A stretch of 59,059 bases of DNA from DATCIH01 sp036507955 (GCA_036507955.1 DATCIH010000055.1:1-59059), one strand, 5' to 3'; shown: positions 1-8,929, numbered from the stretch's first letter. The notes: a model not told the origin generated them from the letters alone. Numbers and translations are program-made.

Positions 1-82
1 TAAGGAAGATAGATAAGGGAAAAAAAGACATTATATTGCATATTAAAAATATAGTTATTTAAGATAATTTGTGGTTGATTTA

Positions 83-127
83 TAAAAAAATGAAGCATAT
101 AAAACTTTTAATTTTCGTATGCTTCAT
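83..127 (-). terminator. Candidate intrinsic terminator, minus strand
   Basis: ATGAAGCATA at 90-99 pairs with TATGCTTCAT at 118-127, a 10-bp stem. Read on the minus strand the stem is followed by a run of seven T (complement of the A-run at 84-90). It could end transcripts coming from the nuclease-like gene at 445-1263, although the distance is long. The stretch 1-444 holds no convincing gene. Confidence 0.5.
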
Positions 128-275
128 TTAGCGGAATATGACTTAGACTTGAGAACATCAAATAATTTAGTAATAATCCTAAAGGTTATTGACTGTTACT
201 ATTTGTTATTATTTTTATCAACTATTTGAAGTTCCTTAATGTTATTACATAGTTATAATATCCCATGACTAGGTC

Positions 276-312
276 AATATTATTCATATATTTACGATAT
301 ATGAATAATATT
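276..312. repeat. Perfect 16-bp AT-rich inverted repeat
   Basis: AATATTATTCATATAT at 276-291 is followed by a 5-nt spacer and its exact reverse complement at 297-312. It lies in a gene-free stretch, with no T-run directly after it on the plus strand. It may be a weak terminator or a cruciform-forming site; no function can be assigned from the sequence alone. Confidence 0.5.
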
Positions 313-444
313 CTCTTAATTTAACAATTACTTCACTGGTATGTAATAGGTATATATTAAGATTTTATATAATAGCTCTTAAGGACCATTAATTGAAGAA
401 AATTGTATACCCACTATGATATTTTATTGAGAATATTATGAAAT

Positions 445-1263
445 CTATAGATTCATATAAGTATTTTTCAATAGTAAGCCATCTTTCTCTAATAGTGGAC
501 CTTCTAGAATCACACACCCTTTGACGTCAAAATCCTTTAAGGCCTTTAAACATTCTATAAAATTGAAATCACTATCTAATAAGGGAAGATGATTTCTTTC
601 CCCTTTTGCACTATAATTTATACCCCCCATGTGTATGTGCAAATCATCTAAAGCAGACCTTCCTAAATTATTAAGGACATATTGTAGTATTTTAGCAAAG
701 TCATTATAACATTTTAAACTACCGTTTCCTCTTGCATGTATATGAGAAAAATCAATACATAGCTTACAGGCGCTCACTTCTTTGCAAAGGGAGACCAATT
801 CCTCCAGAGTTCCAAACTGGGTTCCTTTCCCCGTAGTCTCTAACCTATAGTCTATGCCCTTATATGATAGCTTCAGTAAGTTTCCTTTTATAGTATTATA
901 GGTCTCCTCCTTTGAGTCTTTTAAATAAAAACCTGGATGAAATATTAAACTTCTCCCCTTAACTTTTGATAAACCCTCCGCTGCTTTTATTATTCTTTCC
1001 AGTGATTGTTCTTGTTTCTCAGCTTCATCCGCATTTAGATTCACATAATAGGAGCCATGAGCTGATAGATAAAAATTATTATTCAATTTGGTTTCTAATA
1101 TTATATCTTTATTTTTATCTGTAACATTTACATTTCTCACAAATAGGAGCTCCATTGCATCAAGACCTATAGATTTTAAATAGTCGATGCCTGATGCGTA
1201 GTCAAATTTCTTTGTTCCATTTCCAATTGGCAAACCTGATATCCCAAATAATAGTTTATCCAT
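445..1263 (-). CDS. Endonuclease IV-like TIM-barrel protein (AP endonuclease family 2)
   Basis: The 272-aa protein matches the xylose-isomerase-like/endonuclease IV barrel. The metal-ligand motifs appear in family order: H69 (SAHGSYYVNL), H109 (FHPG), E142 (LETT), D171 and H174 (CIDFSHIHA), H209/H211 (DLHIHMGG), H225 and E254 (ILEGP). Family members cut DNA 5' to abasic sites using three zinc ions. Several motifs differ from classical Nfo (LETT for LEN, HIHMGG for HLNDSK), so this may be a divergent branch with another substrate. It is shorter than or equal to typical Nfo (about 280 aa), appears monocistronic, and its start follows a GGAGGGT-type ribosome site. Confidence 0.8.
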   Translation of the reverse strand: MDKLLFGISGLPIGNGTKKFDYASGIDYLKSIGLDAMELLFVRNVNVTDKNKDIILETKLNNNFYLSAHGSYYVNLNADEAEKQEQSLERIIKAAEGLSKVKGRSLIFHPGFYLKDSKEETYNTIKGNLLKLSYKGIDYRLETTGKGTQFGTLEELVSLCKEVSACKLCIDFSHIHARGNGSLKCYNDFAKILQYVLNNLGRSALDDLHIHMGGINYSAKGERNHLPLLDSDFNFIECLKALKDFDVKGCVILEGPLLEKDGLLLKNTYMNL

Positions 1264-1417
1264 ATTTATGACCCTCCGCTTAATTGATAATTAGAAACAT
1301 TCAATACTTTTCTTTGGACACTAAATATTTTCGCTCTCTATAGGTTATCCCTTAACCATTATTATAATCTATAGTAATTCTACTGTCTCAAATTCTTCTT
1401 TTTATCCATAAAGGCTT

Positions 1418-1465
1418 AGTTACTAACAAGTTATACACAACTATGTGGATAACTTGTTAGTAACT
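1418..1465. repeat. 17-bp palindrome enclosing two opposed DnaA-box-like 9-mers
   Basis: AGTTACTAACAAGTTAT at 1418-1434 is inverted at 1449-1465, and CACA/TGTG extends the pairing. Inside are TTATACACA (1431-1439) and TGTGGATAA (1444-1452). The second is the exact reverse complement of the consensus DnaA box TTATCCACA. The sequence shows the palindrome and boxes; DnaA binding is inference. It could equally be a transcription terminator for either flank. The rest of the gene-free stretch 1264-1674 shows nothing clear. Confidence 0.5.
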
Positions 1466-1674
1466 TTGTTTATATTTATCGATTAAAGGAAAATATAATA
1501 ATTCTCACCTCAGGAAAGGAAAAGTTAATTTTACTTAAATAATAAGTTTTAAGCAAATTTATGAAAGAATTTATTTATTTTTTGTTCTATGATATAATTA
1601 AAAAATATGGTGTAATTTGTAAGAATATAAAGAAAATTAGTAGCAAAATGAATATTAGTCAAGGAGTGATAAAG

Positions 1675-2160
1675 TTGGATATAAATACAGTTAATCCTTT
1701 TATTCAGGCAGTAGGAGATATATTTATTCAATTTGGAATAGGCGGTACTTCAGTTGTAAGCATGGAGCAGAAAGACAAAATGTACGTAGAAACGGATATA
1801 ACTGCCATAATAGGTATAACAGGAGATGTTAGGGGAAATGTTTCTTACTCTATGTCTGAGGAAACAGCAATTAAAATCATTTCTATTATGATGATGGGTA
1901 TGCCGGTTAATTGTGTGGATGAAATGGGGTTAAGTGCTTTAGGAGAGATGACAAACATGGTAACAGGTCATGCAGCCATGTTGCTCGGAAAAGGCAATGT
2001 TAAAATAGATATAACACCTCCTTCAATTGTTTACGGAAAAGATATGCATTTTAGTACTCATACCAATGAAATAACAATGGTAAAGCTTTCTACGGATGTA
2101 GGGGAGATCGAAGTGGATTTGGGGTTAGGGGACGGTTCATCATCAAAAATTGTTAGTTAA
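1675..2160 (+). CDS. cheX: CheX-type CheY-P phosphatase
   Basis: A 161-aa protein of the CheC/CheX/FliY family, which removes phosphate from phospho-CheY in chemotaxis. The catalytic ExxN motif is visible as E91 and N94 in ALGEMTNMVTG. The size fits CheX (about 155 aa, one ExxN motif) better than CheC (two). The TTG at 1675 is preferred because AAGGAG at 1661-1666 sits 8 nt upstream; an ATG at 1648 in the same frame lacks such a site. The last ten codons (GDGSSSKIVS) are encoded by a GGGGACGGTTCATC repeat belonging to the neighbouring transposase element, so the natural C-terminus may have been replaced. Confidence 0.85.
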   Translation: MDINTVNPFIQAVGDIFIQFGIGGTSVVSMEQKDKMYVETDITAIIGITGDVRGNVSYSMSEETAIKIISIMMMGMPVNCVDEMGLSALGEMTNMVTGHAAMLLGKGNVKIDITPPSIVYGKDMHFSTHTNEITMVKLSTDVGEIEVDLGLGDGSSSKIVS

Positions 2161-2187
2161 GAGTTTGGGGGACGGTTCATCAAAAAT
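2128..2187 (+). repeat. Two direct copies of a RAYT-associated GGGGACGGTTCATC repeat
   Basis: GGGGACGGTTCATCATCAAAAAT (2128-2150, first copy, inside the end of cheX) and a second copy at about 2166-2187 lie just downstream of the transposase gene's 3' end. Inverted copies lie on its other side at 3331-3376. GACGGTTC-type repeats beside Y1 transposase genes are a known arrangement in Firmicutes; the match here is seen directly. Confidence 0.75.
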
Positions 2188-2341
2188 GCCGATACGCAAG
2201 CTTAAAAGATTATTCAGAACTGAAAAAAACTTTATTTTTCTTGTGTTTAGCATATATTTTCAATAAAAAAGCAAATATATACAAAGATTGTCTATATTTA
2301 TAGCTTAAGATTAAACGAAAAATTAAATCCTGAATTTTCAG

Positions 2342-3259
2342 CTAAGCTATTTGGATATTCCCATGTTCTTTTATAAAATCTTCTAACACATTCTTATAAG
2401 TATCGTTCAATGTTATCAGTTTATACCCGTTTTCAGATAAACGCCACAAATTGGGGATGGTAATATTACCAACAATTGAACATATTTTCTTAAAACTATA
2501 ATTACCAAGGCAACGCATAATTAGTACAAAGATTGATCTCATTTCACTATTGCTATGGTTAAATTTTGCATGAATATTAATAGGTCTATCAGTATATTTT
2601 GATAAAAATTCTATTACAGTTTTCGAATCACAATCTCGAATGATAAGCTGACGCTCGTTTTTGCTTGTAGAGCCTTGATTTACGAATTCAAAGGATGGTT
2701 TTTCTGAAGCTTTATGATTATTTACAAAATCAAAATAACTATTAATCCTATCATTGTTTTTAGAGAAGAAAGACAATATATATTCAGTAGTTATTATGCC
2801 ATATTTATTAGGTTGTTTGCCAACATAGGTCCCTAGGCTTGAATAGCTATAGGAAGCTATGTTCTTTTCATACTTATTAATATTCCTTGAATTATTATGA
2901 ATATAGGAGGAGAGAGTTAAAAGATAATCAATGCTATTGACTATCTTGCTATTGAATCTGTCTTGAAATAAATGACCATGCCTATTGTATTTTTTATTAT
3001 AATAAGCTACATAGCTTTGATTAATTGATTTCATTATTTTGCTTATATCTGCGCCACAGCAATCGATCTCCAAATGAACATGAGTTGTCATGAGACAATA
3101 AGCATAAACTTTAAATTGAAAAATAAATTTATATTTGCTCATCAGATATAGGTACTTATCTTTATCTTTTTTATCCTTAAACAGGGAAAGTTCACTAATG
3201 CTTCTTGACATTATATGGTAAATAGCATCTATTCTTTTGATTCTTGCAATTCTTGGCAT
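2342..3259 (-). CDS. REP-associated tyrosine transposase (Y1_Tnp / IS200-like, RAYT)
   Basis: A 305-aa protein (start MPRIARIKRID behind AAGGGAG) of the HUH single-strand transposase superfamily. The HuH motif is H60-V-H62 in MTTHVHLEI. The likely catalytic tyrosine is in the segment YVAYYNKKYNRHGHLFQ (about residues 83-99), the typical YxNxxYxRxGHLFQ region. The C-terminal 150 aa are an extra domain, possibly DNA binding. RAYT proteins act on the short repeats around them, and such repeats flank this gene in inverted orientation (2128-2187 and 3331-3376). No frameshift is seen, so it may be functional. Confidence 0.9.
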   Translation of the reverse strand: MPRIARIKRIDAIYHIMSRSISELSLFKDKKDKDKYLYLMSKYKFIFQFKVYAYCLMTTHVHLEIDCCGADISKIMKSINQSYVAYYNKKYNRHGHLFQDRFNSKIVNSIDYLLTLSSYIHNNSRNINKYEKNIASYSYSSLGTYVGKQPNKYGIITTEYILSFFSKNNDRINSYFDFVNNHKASEKPSFEFVNQGSTSKNERQLIIRDCDSKTVIEFLSKYTDRPINIHAKFNHSNSEMRSIFVLIMRCLGNYSFKKICSIVGNITIPNLWRLSENGYKLITLNDTYKNVLEDFIKEHGNIQIA

Positions 3260-3330
3260 AAACATCACTCCCTTAATACTTAGATAATTGCCAAAGTAGG
3301 TTTGTCCTAATCATAAAAATTTAGAGAATT

Positions 3331-3376
3331 GATGAACCGTCCCCAAAACTCAGTCCCCAAAACTCACCAGATTTAA
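3331..3376 (-). repeat. Inverted copies of the RAYT repeat
   Basis: GATGAACCGTCCCCAAAACT at 3331-3350 is the reverse complement of the repeat at 2161-2184, followed at once by a partial second copy (CAGTCCCCAAAACTCACC). With the copies beyond the other end of the transposase gene, they bracket a unit of about 1.25 kb. The remaining gene-free sequence up to 3611 shows no recognisable element. Confidence 0.7.
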
Positions 3377-3611
3377 TAGGAAATATTATTAAATTCAACA
3401 TTATTATAAAACTTGTATAAAAATCTATTCAATTTTCATACAAATTATGGTATTATAAAAATTAAATAGTAAAGTATGCGCCAAAGTCATACCTAAGGCA
3501 ATGTATAGGACATTATATTATAATTTGAGCTTTATACAGTTTTTTATAGTTCGCAATTTTATATGTAATATATGTAATAGTGATTATTCAATTTAGAAAG
3601 AGGTAATAGTT

Positions 3612-4292
3612 ATGGAAGATATTGATATAAAGGCTATAAAGGAAAATGATATAGTAAAGTTTATCAATCCCAATAATACCCTGTTTGATGGACGAATAAT
3701 TAAAGTATCTAATACTTACTTATGTATTAAAATAGATGTAAAGCAAAATACATATATTGAGTTAAAGAAAGATCAGTTAATTGAATTAATTTTAGTTTAT
3801 GGTCATGAAGCAATAAAATGTAGCTCTGTTATTCTTGGTACTAAGCAGGGCGAGCTCGCACAGGATATACTAATTAGTATACCTAAATTCATATTGAAGA
3901 TTCAGCGAAGAGAGTTTCAAAGAATACCCATCGTTATGGACTTGGATTTTTCACCTTTGCCAGATGGAGCGGAGTATAAGGCATTAAGCGATATTCAATC
4001 AATATTCTTTAGATTCTTCAGAAACACTCATACCATAGATATCAGTGCTGGAGGGATGAATTTTCTTGTTCCCAAAAATGAAATAGATTGTAAATCTGCC
4101 CTAGTTAAGCTTGCAATAAAGGATAAAGAAATTATAATTCTATGTAGTAGGACCAGAACAGATGCAATTAATGATTCCATATATAATAAGGTTGCTTTTA
4201 GGTACGAGGATATAAAAATAGAGGATAGACAGCTGATTTCTGAATTTGTTTCAGAAAAAGCTAAAGAAATTAGTAAGACTAAAATAGTATAA
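3612..4292 (+). CDS. YcgR-like PilZ-domain c-di-GMP receptor
   Basis: A 226-aa protein with an N-terminal YcgR-N/PilZN-type beta domain (about 1-90) and a C-terminal PilZ domain. The c-di-GMP-binding signature is complete: the RxxxR box in RREFQRIP near residue 98, and the D-x-S-x-x-G box in DISAGGMNF near residue 154. Proteins of this kind bind c-di-GMP and slow or stop flagellar motors or control surface secretion. A cheX gene lies 1.5 kb upstream, which fits a motility role, but no flagellar genes are in the window. The start follows AAAGAGGT. Confidence 0.85.
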   Translation: MEDIDIKAIKENDIVKFINPNNTLFDGRIIKVSNTYLCIKIDVKQNTYIELKKDQLIELILVYGHEAIKCSSVILGTKQGELAQDILISIPKFILKIQRREFQRIPIVMDLDFSPLPDGAEYKALSDIQSIFFRFFRNTHTIDISAGGMNFLVPKNEIDCKSALVKLAIKDKEIIILCSRTRTDAINDSIYNKVAFRYEDIKIEDRQLISEFVSEKAKEISKTKIV

Positions 4293-4317
4293 AGGAAATG
4301 ATTTCAGGAGGAAGAAC

Positions 4318-4518
4318 ATGATAAAAGTTAGAAAACTAAGACCCGGAGCTAAAATAGCTATAATATCTCCCTCTAGTGGCCTACCTTATAGCTTCCCGCT
4401 CATATACCAGGAAGGGTATACAGACCCTAAGGTTATTTTGCCCTTAGGCTGCCAGGTTAGCTTTGATTTAGATAAAAAGGAATTTTATTCACTAGAAACA
4501 CCTTTTATAAATATGTAA
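4318..4518 (+). pseudogene. Gutted S66 LD-carboxypeptidase (MccF-like), in-frame internal deletion
   Basis: The 66 aa begin like S66 peptidases (KLRPGAKIAIISPSSGLP) and then jump at about residue 33 to the family's C-terminal motif (YTDPKVILPLGCQVSFD, family form GHTDPMLTLPYGxxxEID). About 240 central residues, including the Ser-Glu-His catalytic residues, are absent. Intact members are about 300 aa and trim tetrapeptides from murein or inactivate microcin C. The ribosome site AGGAGG (4306-4311) is still good, so a short inert peptide could be made. The deletion happens to preserve the frame. Confidence 0.75.
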
Positions 4519-4540
4519 AACGTCCCTACTTAGAAGTTCT

Positions 4541-5845
4541 CTATCTATAAGGTCTCCTTTTGTTAATGACATATAAAAGCCTAAATAACTCCATAAGCAC
4601 TATATTAAAGGTTAGCCATAGTAAGCCAAGGATATAACCACCGATAATATCTCCAGGGAACTCAAGATTAAGATATATGGTGCCAAGCCCTAAGAAAAGA
4701 GAGAAAACTAAAAACAATATTAAGGAAAGGCTTGATAACCACCTGCTTTTACTGTGCTTTATTAGAAGGTAACAACCAAAACCGTATATGGATACCGTCA
4801 TAATTGCAGAGCTACTAGGGAAGGAATATTTTATTCCAGGTAGTAGCATTGACATAGGACCAAGGCGATGAAATAAGTTCCTGAAGATATAAGCTAATAC
4901 CTCTGACCCTATGCATATGAAAAATGAAAATTTTAATTCTAGTATTCGATTATGGCCTTTGCCCATTATAAACATTATGGTTAAGGCAAAGACAAGAATT
5001 AGAAATTGGAAGTTGCCTAAGGCAGTAAAATATTTTATAAATCCAAGATTGTTTTCGTTAAGGAGGGCTTTTACCGTAAATATTGTAATTCTATCAAATT
5101 TGCGAAGATCCTTTTCCATGTATTCTCTTGCTAAAAATATAAGGACAACAAAGAAGGTAAGAAATATTAAGGAAACCCCACCTATTGCTATTTGTGCTTT
5201 CTCAAGTTTTCTTAGTTTGCTAAATATTAAGAACAACCATTTATAAATGAAACTATTTATTTGGGATTTAAAATATCTACATATAGAAAATATTATCAAA
5301 ATAAAAGCTATAATTAAACTTCCGATTAGAATATAGTTTTTAGCATAGGAATGAAAGGAATCCCACTTAGCTCCAAGAGCTTTTCCTAGGAAAACAAAGG
5401 TGGTGGCCCATATGAGGGCTCCCAAATAAGCATTTATTGCAAATTTCTTATAAGATAGCTTAGCGGTACCAGAAACGATTCCTGTTAGATGACGTACCCC
5501 TGGTATAAAATAGCCAATAAGAAGAAGCCTCTGACCATATTTATCATTCCAATCAGAGACTTTCTTAATTTTATCCTCTTTAAGATGAACATACTTTCCG
5601 TATTTTATCAAAAAACCGTTGCCTAGTTTTAAACCTATAAAATAAGATATAGTAATGCCGGATATAGCTGCGGCTGTGGCAACTAGTATAGTTAAAAATA
5701 AATTTAATTTTCCCTGATGAACTAAATATCCACAGTAGGTCATGAGGGTTTCACCAGGAGTTGGAAGGGCAATAAGTTCAAAGAAGAGCACTAGAAATAA
5801 GACCAAGTAACCGTTATAACTCATAAAGTCCATTATAGTCCTCAT
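4541..5845 (-). CDS. DedA-PAP2 fusion membrane protein with degenerate PAP2 active site
   Basis: A 434-aa protein. Residues 1-200 are a DedA/VTT domain (PTPGETLMTYCGYL; GYFIPGVRHLTGIVSG), the family now linked to flipping of undecaprenyl phosphate and phospholipid. Residues about 215-430 are a six-helix PAP2 domain, normally a lipid pyrophosphatase. All three PAP2 signatures are altered: RNLFHRLGP where KxxxxxxRP is expected; FPSSSA for PSGH, losing the acid histidine; and TIYLNLEFPGD for SRxxxxxHxxxD, losing the arginine and nucleophile histidine. The fold is kept but phosphatase activity is not expected. Monocistronic; start follows GGAGG. Confidence 0.85.
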   Translation of the reverse strand: MRTIMDFMSYNGYLVLFLVLFFELIALPTPGETLMTYCGYLVHQGKLNLFLTILVATAAAISGITISYFIGLKLGNGFLIKYGKYVHLKEDKIKKVSDWNDKYGQRLLLIGYFIPGVRHLTGIVSGTAKLSYKKFAINAYLGALIWATTFVFLGKALGAKWDSFHSYAKNYILIGSLIIAFILIIFSICRYFKSQINSFIYKWLFLIFSKLRKLEKAQIAIGGVSLIFLTFFVVLIFLAREYMEKDLRKFDRITIFTVKALLNENNLGFIKYFTALGNFQFLILVFALTIMFIMGKGHNRILELKFSFFICIGSEVLAYIFRNLFHRLGPMSMLLPGIKYSFPSSSAIMTVSIYGFGCYLLIKHSKSRWLSSLSLILFLVFSLFLGLGTIYLNLEFPGDIIGGYILGLLWLTFNIVLMELFRLLYVINKRRPYR

Positions 5846-5877
5846 ATACTCCCCTCCTTTTTAATTTTAAGGGAGGA

Positions 5878-7896
5878 TTATATTTTCTTTAAAATATTAA
5901 CTCCCTTCGCCTCTATATTAAATATGTTATCCATTTTTTCGCCAGTTAACATATTTTCGTAGCTATTATTTTTAAGGTTTATAGTACAAGCTTCAGTATT
6001 ATGATTTAATATAAATGTAAATTCAGAGGGTCCATTAAAACGAGTTGTTATTTCTACTGGTAAAGTTCCATCAATATCTGGTGAATAAATAGCTTTTTCC
6101 TTAGAAATATATTTCATAAGACTTAAAACAAAATCCTCTGATGGGTTTGAAGCTACATAGTAAGCTTTACCTTTTCCAAAATTGTTAACAGTTATAACAG
6201 GCTTTCCTTTATAAAAGTCCGAACCGTAGGTAGCTAAAGCTTTTGCACCCTCAAGCTCTAATAAATCGCATAGCATATCACAGTCATAGGTGCCCTTTAA
6301 TTCTCCAAGCACGGCTTCCATAACTATACTATTTTTCATATCTGGAAATAATGCATCAATTTCTTCAACAAAAATCCCAAGAAGTGGTCTTAGCTCTCCA
6401 GGATAACCGCCTAAAGTGACTAGATCATTTTCATTTACAATTCCACTAAAGAAGGTTGTTATGAAGGTACCTCCATGTTTCACAAAACTTTCAATGTTCT
6501 TTGAAACCCCAGGTTTCACCATATATAGTACTGGTGCTATTATTATATCATATTTTGATAGGTCAGACACGGGTGATATAAGGTCTACAGGTATATTCAT
6601 ATCAAAAAATGGTTTATAATATTTTTCTATTTGATCCAGGTATTTTAGTAATATTGTGGGTCCACTGGACATTTCTATTGCCCACCAATTATCCCAGTCA
6701 AAGATTATTCCTACCTTTGCTTTAAGTGTTGAATCGATTATGCTATCACCAAGAATCTTAAGCTCATCGCCAAGAACAGCACATTCCTTATAAACCCTTG
6801 TTTTATCTGAGCCACTATGAGCAATTAAAGCCCCGTGATATTTTTCACCCGCACCAAAGGAACGTCTTAGTTGAAAAAACATTACTGTATCTGAGCCATG
6901 AGCTATTGCTTGATAGCTTTGTAGCCTCATAACACCAGGCCTCTTTAAGCTATTATAAGGCTGCCAGTTCTGTTGACTAGGTGTTTGCTCCATAAGCATA
7001 AAGGGAGCTCCGTTTTTAAGACCTCTCATAAGATCATGTCTTAGCGCGGTTGTGCTTGCTGGGTCGGTAAGACGTGGATAACTATCCCAGGAGATAACAT
7101 CCATTTTTTCTGCCCACTTGAAATAATCTAAAGGTTTAAAAGTACCCATAAGGTTTGTTGTTATTTTAATGGCTGGCGTAATAGCTTTTATAGCTTTGTA
7201 TTCTCCATAGTAGCATTCTAAGCTAGAATCAGACATAAATCTGTTATAGTCAAGGCTCATCCCTTGAAAAGAATATTTATCACTATTTAGCTCAGAGGGT
7301 ACAACTATCTCCTCCCAGTCATATATTGTGTGTCCCCAAAAACTCATATTCCAAGCTCTGTTTAGTTCCTCTGTGGTACCATACCTTTTTTTAAGCCATA
7401 GCCTAAATTCATTTTCACAGTTTTCACAATAACAATAATTACCATATTCATTTCCTATGTGCCATATTACTAAAGCTGGGTGATCCTTATAGTGCTCTGC
7501 AAGTTTAGAAGCAAGATTCACGGAAAATTTCTTAAATAACTTGCTGTTAGGACAGAAATTAACTCTACCCCCGTGAACTTTCTTTCTTAGATTTTGGTCT
7601 ACAGGAAGAATTTCTGGATATTTTTTAGACATCCAAGCAGGCTGCGCAGCTGTTGAGGTGGCTAGACATACAAATATATTATTCTTATGCGCCAAATCCA
7701 TTATTTTGTCCAGCCAGGAGAAATCATAGATCCCCTCTGAGGGTTCAAGCTTAGCCCAGCTAAATACAGGAACAGTTATAATATTGATGCCTGCATTTTT
7801 AAATAATCGCATATCTTCTTCCCAAGTCTCCTCAGGCCATTGATCAGGATTGTAGTCACCCCCATAATAGAAAGCAGGTAGTTTTGAATTAATCAT
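5878..7896 (-). CDS. GH42 beta-galactosidase
   Basis: A 672-aa glycoside hydrolase of family 42, hydrolysing terminal beta-D-galactose. The acid/base is E150 in HIGNEYG and the nucleophile E303 in LMEQTPS. Four cysteines (C115, C155, C157, C160; NFCP and CYCENC) form the zinc site typical of the family. The TIM barrel covers 1-390, followed by the trimerisation domain (about 400-600) and a small beta domain. No signal peptide, so it acts in the cytoplasm on imported oligosaccharides such as galactan fragments. An AraC regulator is divergent, with about 145 bp between starts. Confidence 0.95.
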   Translation of the reverse strand: MINSKLPAFYYGGDYNPDQWPEETWEEDMRLFKNAGINIITVPVFSWAKLEPSEGIYDFSWLDKIMDLAHKNNIFVCLATSTAAQPAWMSKKYPEILPVDQNLRKKVHGGRVNFCPNSKLFKKFSVNLASKLAEHYKDHPALVIWHIGNEYGNYCYCENCENEFRLWLKKRYGTTEELNRAWNMSFWGHTIYDWEEIVVPSELNSDKYSFQGMSLDYNRFMSDSSLECYYGEYKAIKAITPAIKITTNLMGTFKPLDYFKWAEKMDVISWDSYPRLTDPASTTALRHDLMRGLKNGAPFMLMEQTPSQQNWQPYNSLKRPGVMRLQSYQAIAHGSDTVMFFQLRRSFGAGEKYHGALIAHSGSDKTRVYKECAVLGDELKILGDSIIDSTLKAKVGIIFDWDNWWAIEMSSGPTILLKYLDQIEKYYKPFFDMNIPVDLISPVSDLSKYDIIIAPVLYMVKPGVSKNIESFVKHGGTFITTFFSGIVNENDLVTLGGYPGELRPLLGIFVEEIDALFPDMKNSIVMEAVLGELKGTYDCDMLCDLLELEGAKALATYGSDFYKGKPVITVNNFGKGKAYYVASNPSEDFVLSLMKYISKEKAIYSPDIDGTLPVEITTRFNGPSEFTFILNHNTEACTINLKNNSYENMLTGEKMDNIFNIEAKGVNILKKI

Positions 7897-8040
7897 TTTA
7901 TCCTCCTCGTATTTCTTATTAGCCTATAGCAATTTAAATATGATTATATTAATGTATACAACATAATTATAATGGAGTAATATACAAGTATCAATGAAAG
8001 AATATTATAGTAATATAATAATATTAACATGAGGTACAGC

Positions 8041-8871
8041 ATGATTAAAAGAGAATTTCCTATAATTACAGATGAAATAAGCTCTTTACCCTTTTATGTG
8101 AAGACTATAGGCTCCGAAGAAAATCAATTTGAGACGGACAGGCCTAATGGTTATCCAGATTATCATTGGCTTCACACGGGTAAAGGTAGCGGAAAACTTA
8201 TTATTAATGGGGAAGAGCACTTAATAGGACAAAATATGGGGTTTTTCTTTGATCCATATATTCCTCATAAGTATTACTGCGAAACAGGGCCTTGGGAAAC
8301 TTATTATATAACCTTTAATGGCTATGCTGTAAAGGAACTTCTTAAGCTACTAAAGTTTCCCAGCTATGGAGTGTATTATTTGAAAAGCAGGGAAGCTATT
8401 GAAGGATATATGAATATTATTGCAAATTCCATAAATTCTAAGGGACCCTTATCTGGATATAAAAGTTCCTCTATTCTTTATGAATTCTTGACTGAATTTA
8501 AAGATTATATATCAGAAGAAAATAAAGAAGTGAATAGAGGATATGTTCAGCTTAAGCCAGCAGTTAAGTATATTGAAGATAACTTTGAAAGGGATTTGAC
8601 CCTTGAAGAAATTGCAAGTACTGTAAGAGTTACACCTCAATATTTATGCAAGCTTTTTAAGGAGAATTTTAACATGAGGCCCTTCGTATATATAACAAAA
8701 CTAAGACTACGAAAAGCTAAAGAATTACTAATACAAGATAGTGAAAAGCAAGTTGGCCAGATAGCTTACGAAACTGGTTATAAGGATGTAAGTTATTTTT
8801 GTGCAATGTTTAAAAAATATGAGGGAATGTCTCCAGTTAATTTTAGAAAAATACATTTAGGTATAAAATAG
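8041..8871 (+). CDS. AraC-family regulator, likely of the GH42 gene
   Basis: A 276-aa protein: an N-terminal cupin sensor (about 20-120) and two C-terminal helix-turn-helix motifs (180-275; DLTLEEIASTVRVTPQYLCKLFK and QVGQIAYETGYKDVSYFCAMFK regions) ending in the usual GMSPVNFRK. ATG 8041 is chosen over 8029 because GAGG at 8031-8034 is correctly spaced for it. It is transcribed away from the GH42 gene, the standard arrangement for a sugar-responsive activator of its neighbour; the inducer is inferred to be a galactoside. Confidence 0.9.
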   Translation: MIKREFPIITDEISSLPFYVKTIGSEENQFETDRPNGYPDYHWLHTGKGSGKLIINGEEHLIGQNMGFFFDPYIPHKYYCETGPWETYYITFNGYAVKELLKLLKFPSYGVYYLKSREAIEGYMNIIANSINSKGPLSGYKSSSILYEFLTEFKDYISEENKEVNRGYVQLKPAVKYIEDNFERDLTLEEIASTVRVTPQYLCKLFKENFNMRPFVYITKLRLRKAKELLIQDSEKQVGQIAYETGYKDVSYFCAMFKKYEGMSPVNFRKIHLGIK

Positions 8872-8929
8872 TATCCGCAAGGATAAAATATAGTGTATAA
8901 TTATTATAAGAATATTATTAATGAATAAA

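Noticed and set aside
1418..1465. Chromosomal replication origin
   Set aside because: Only two DnaA boxes are present, with no AT-rich unwinding element array and no dnaA, dnaN or rpmH nearby.
1549..1731. Minus-strand ORF of 60 aa opposite the start of cheX
   Set aside because: It has no ribosome site and a low-complexity Asn/Ile/Tyr-rich product that mirrors the AT-rich upstream region of cheX.
3470..3600. Possible c-di-GMP riboswitch before the PilZ gene
   Set aside because: A short GCGCCAAAGTCATACC stretch recalls part of the GEMM consensus, but the tetraloop-receptor and CACGCACAGGGCAAACC parts are absent and no terminator or stem follows.
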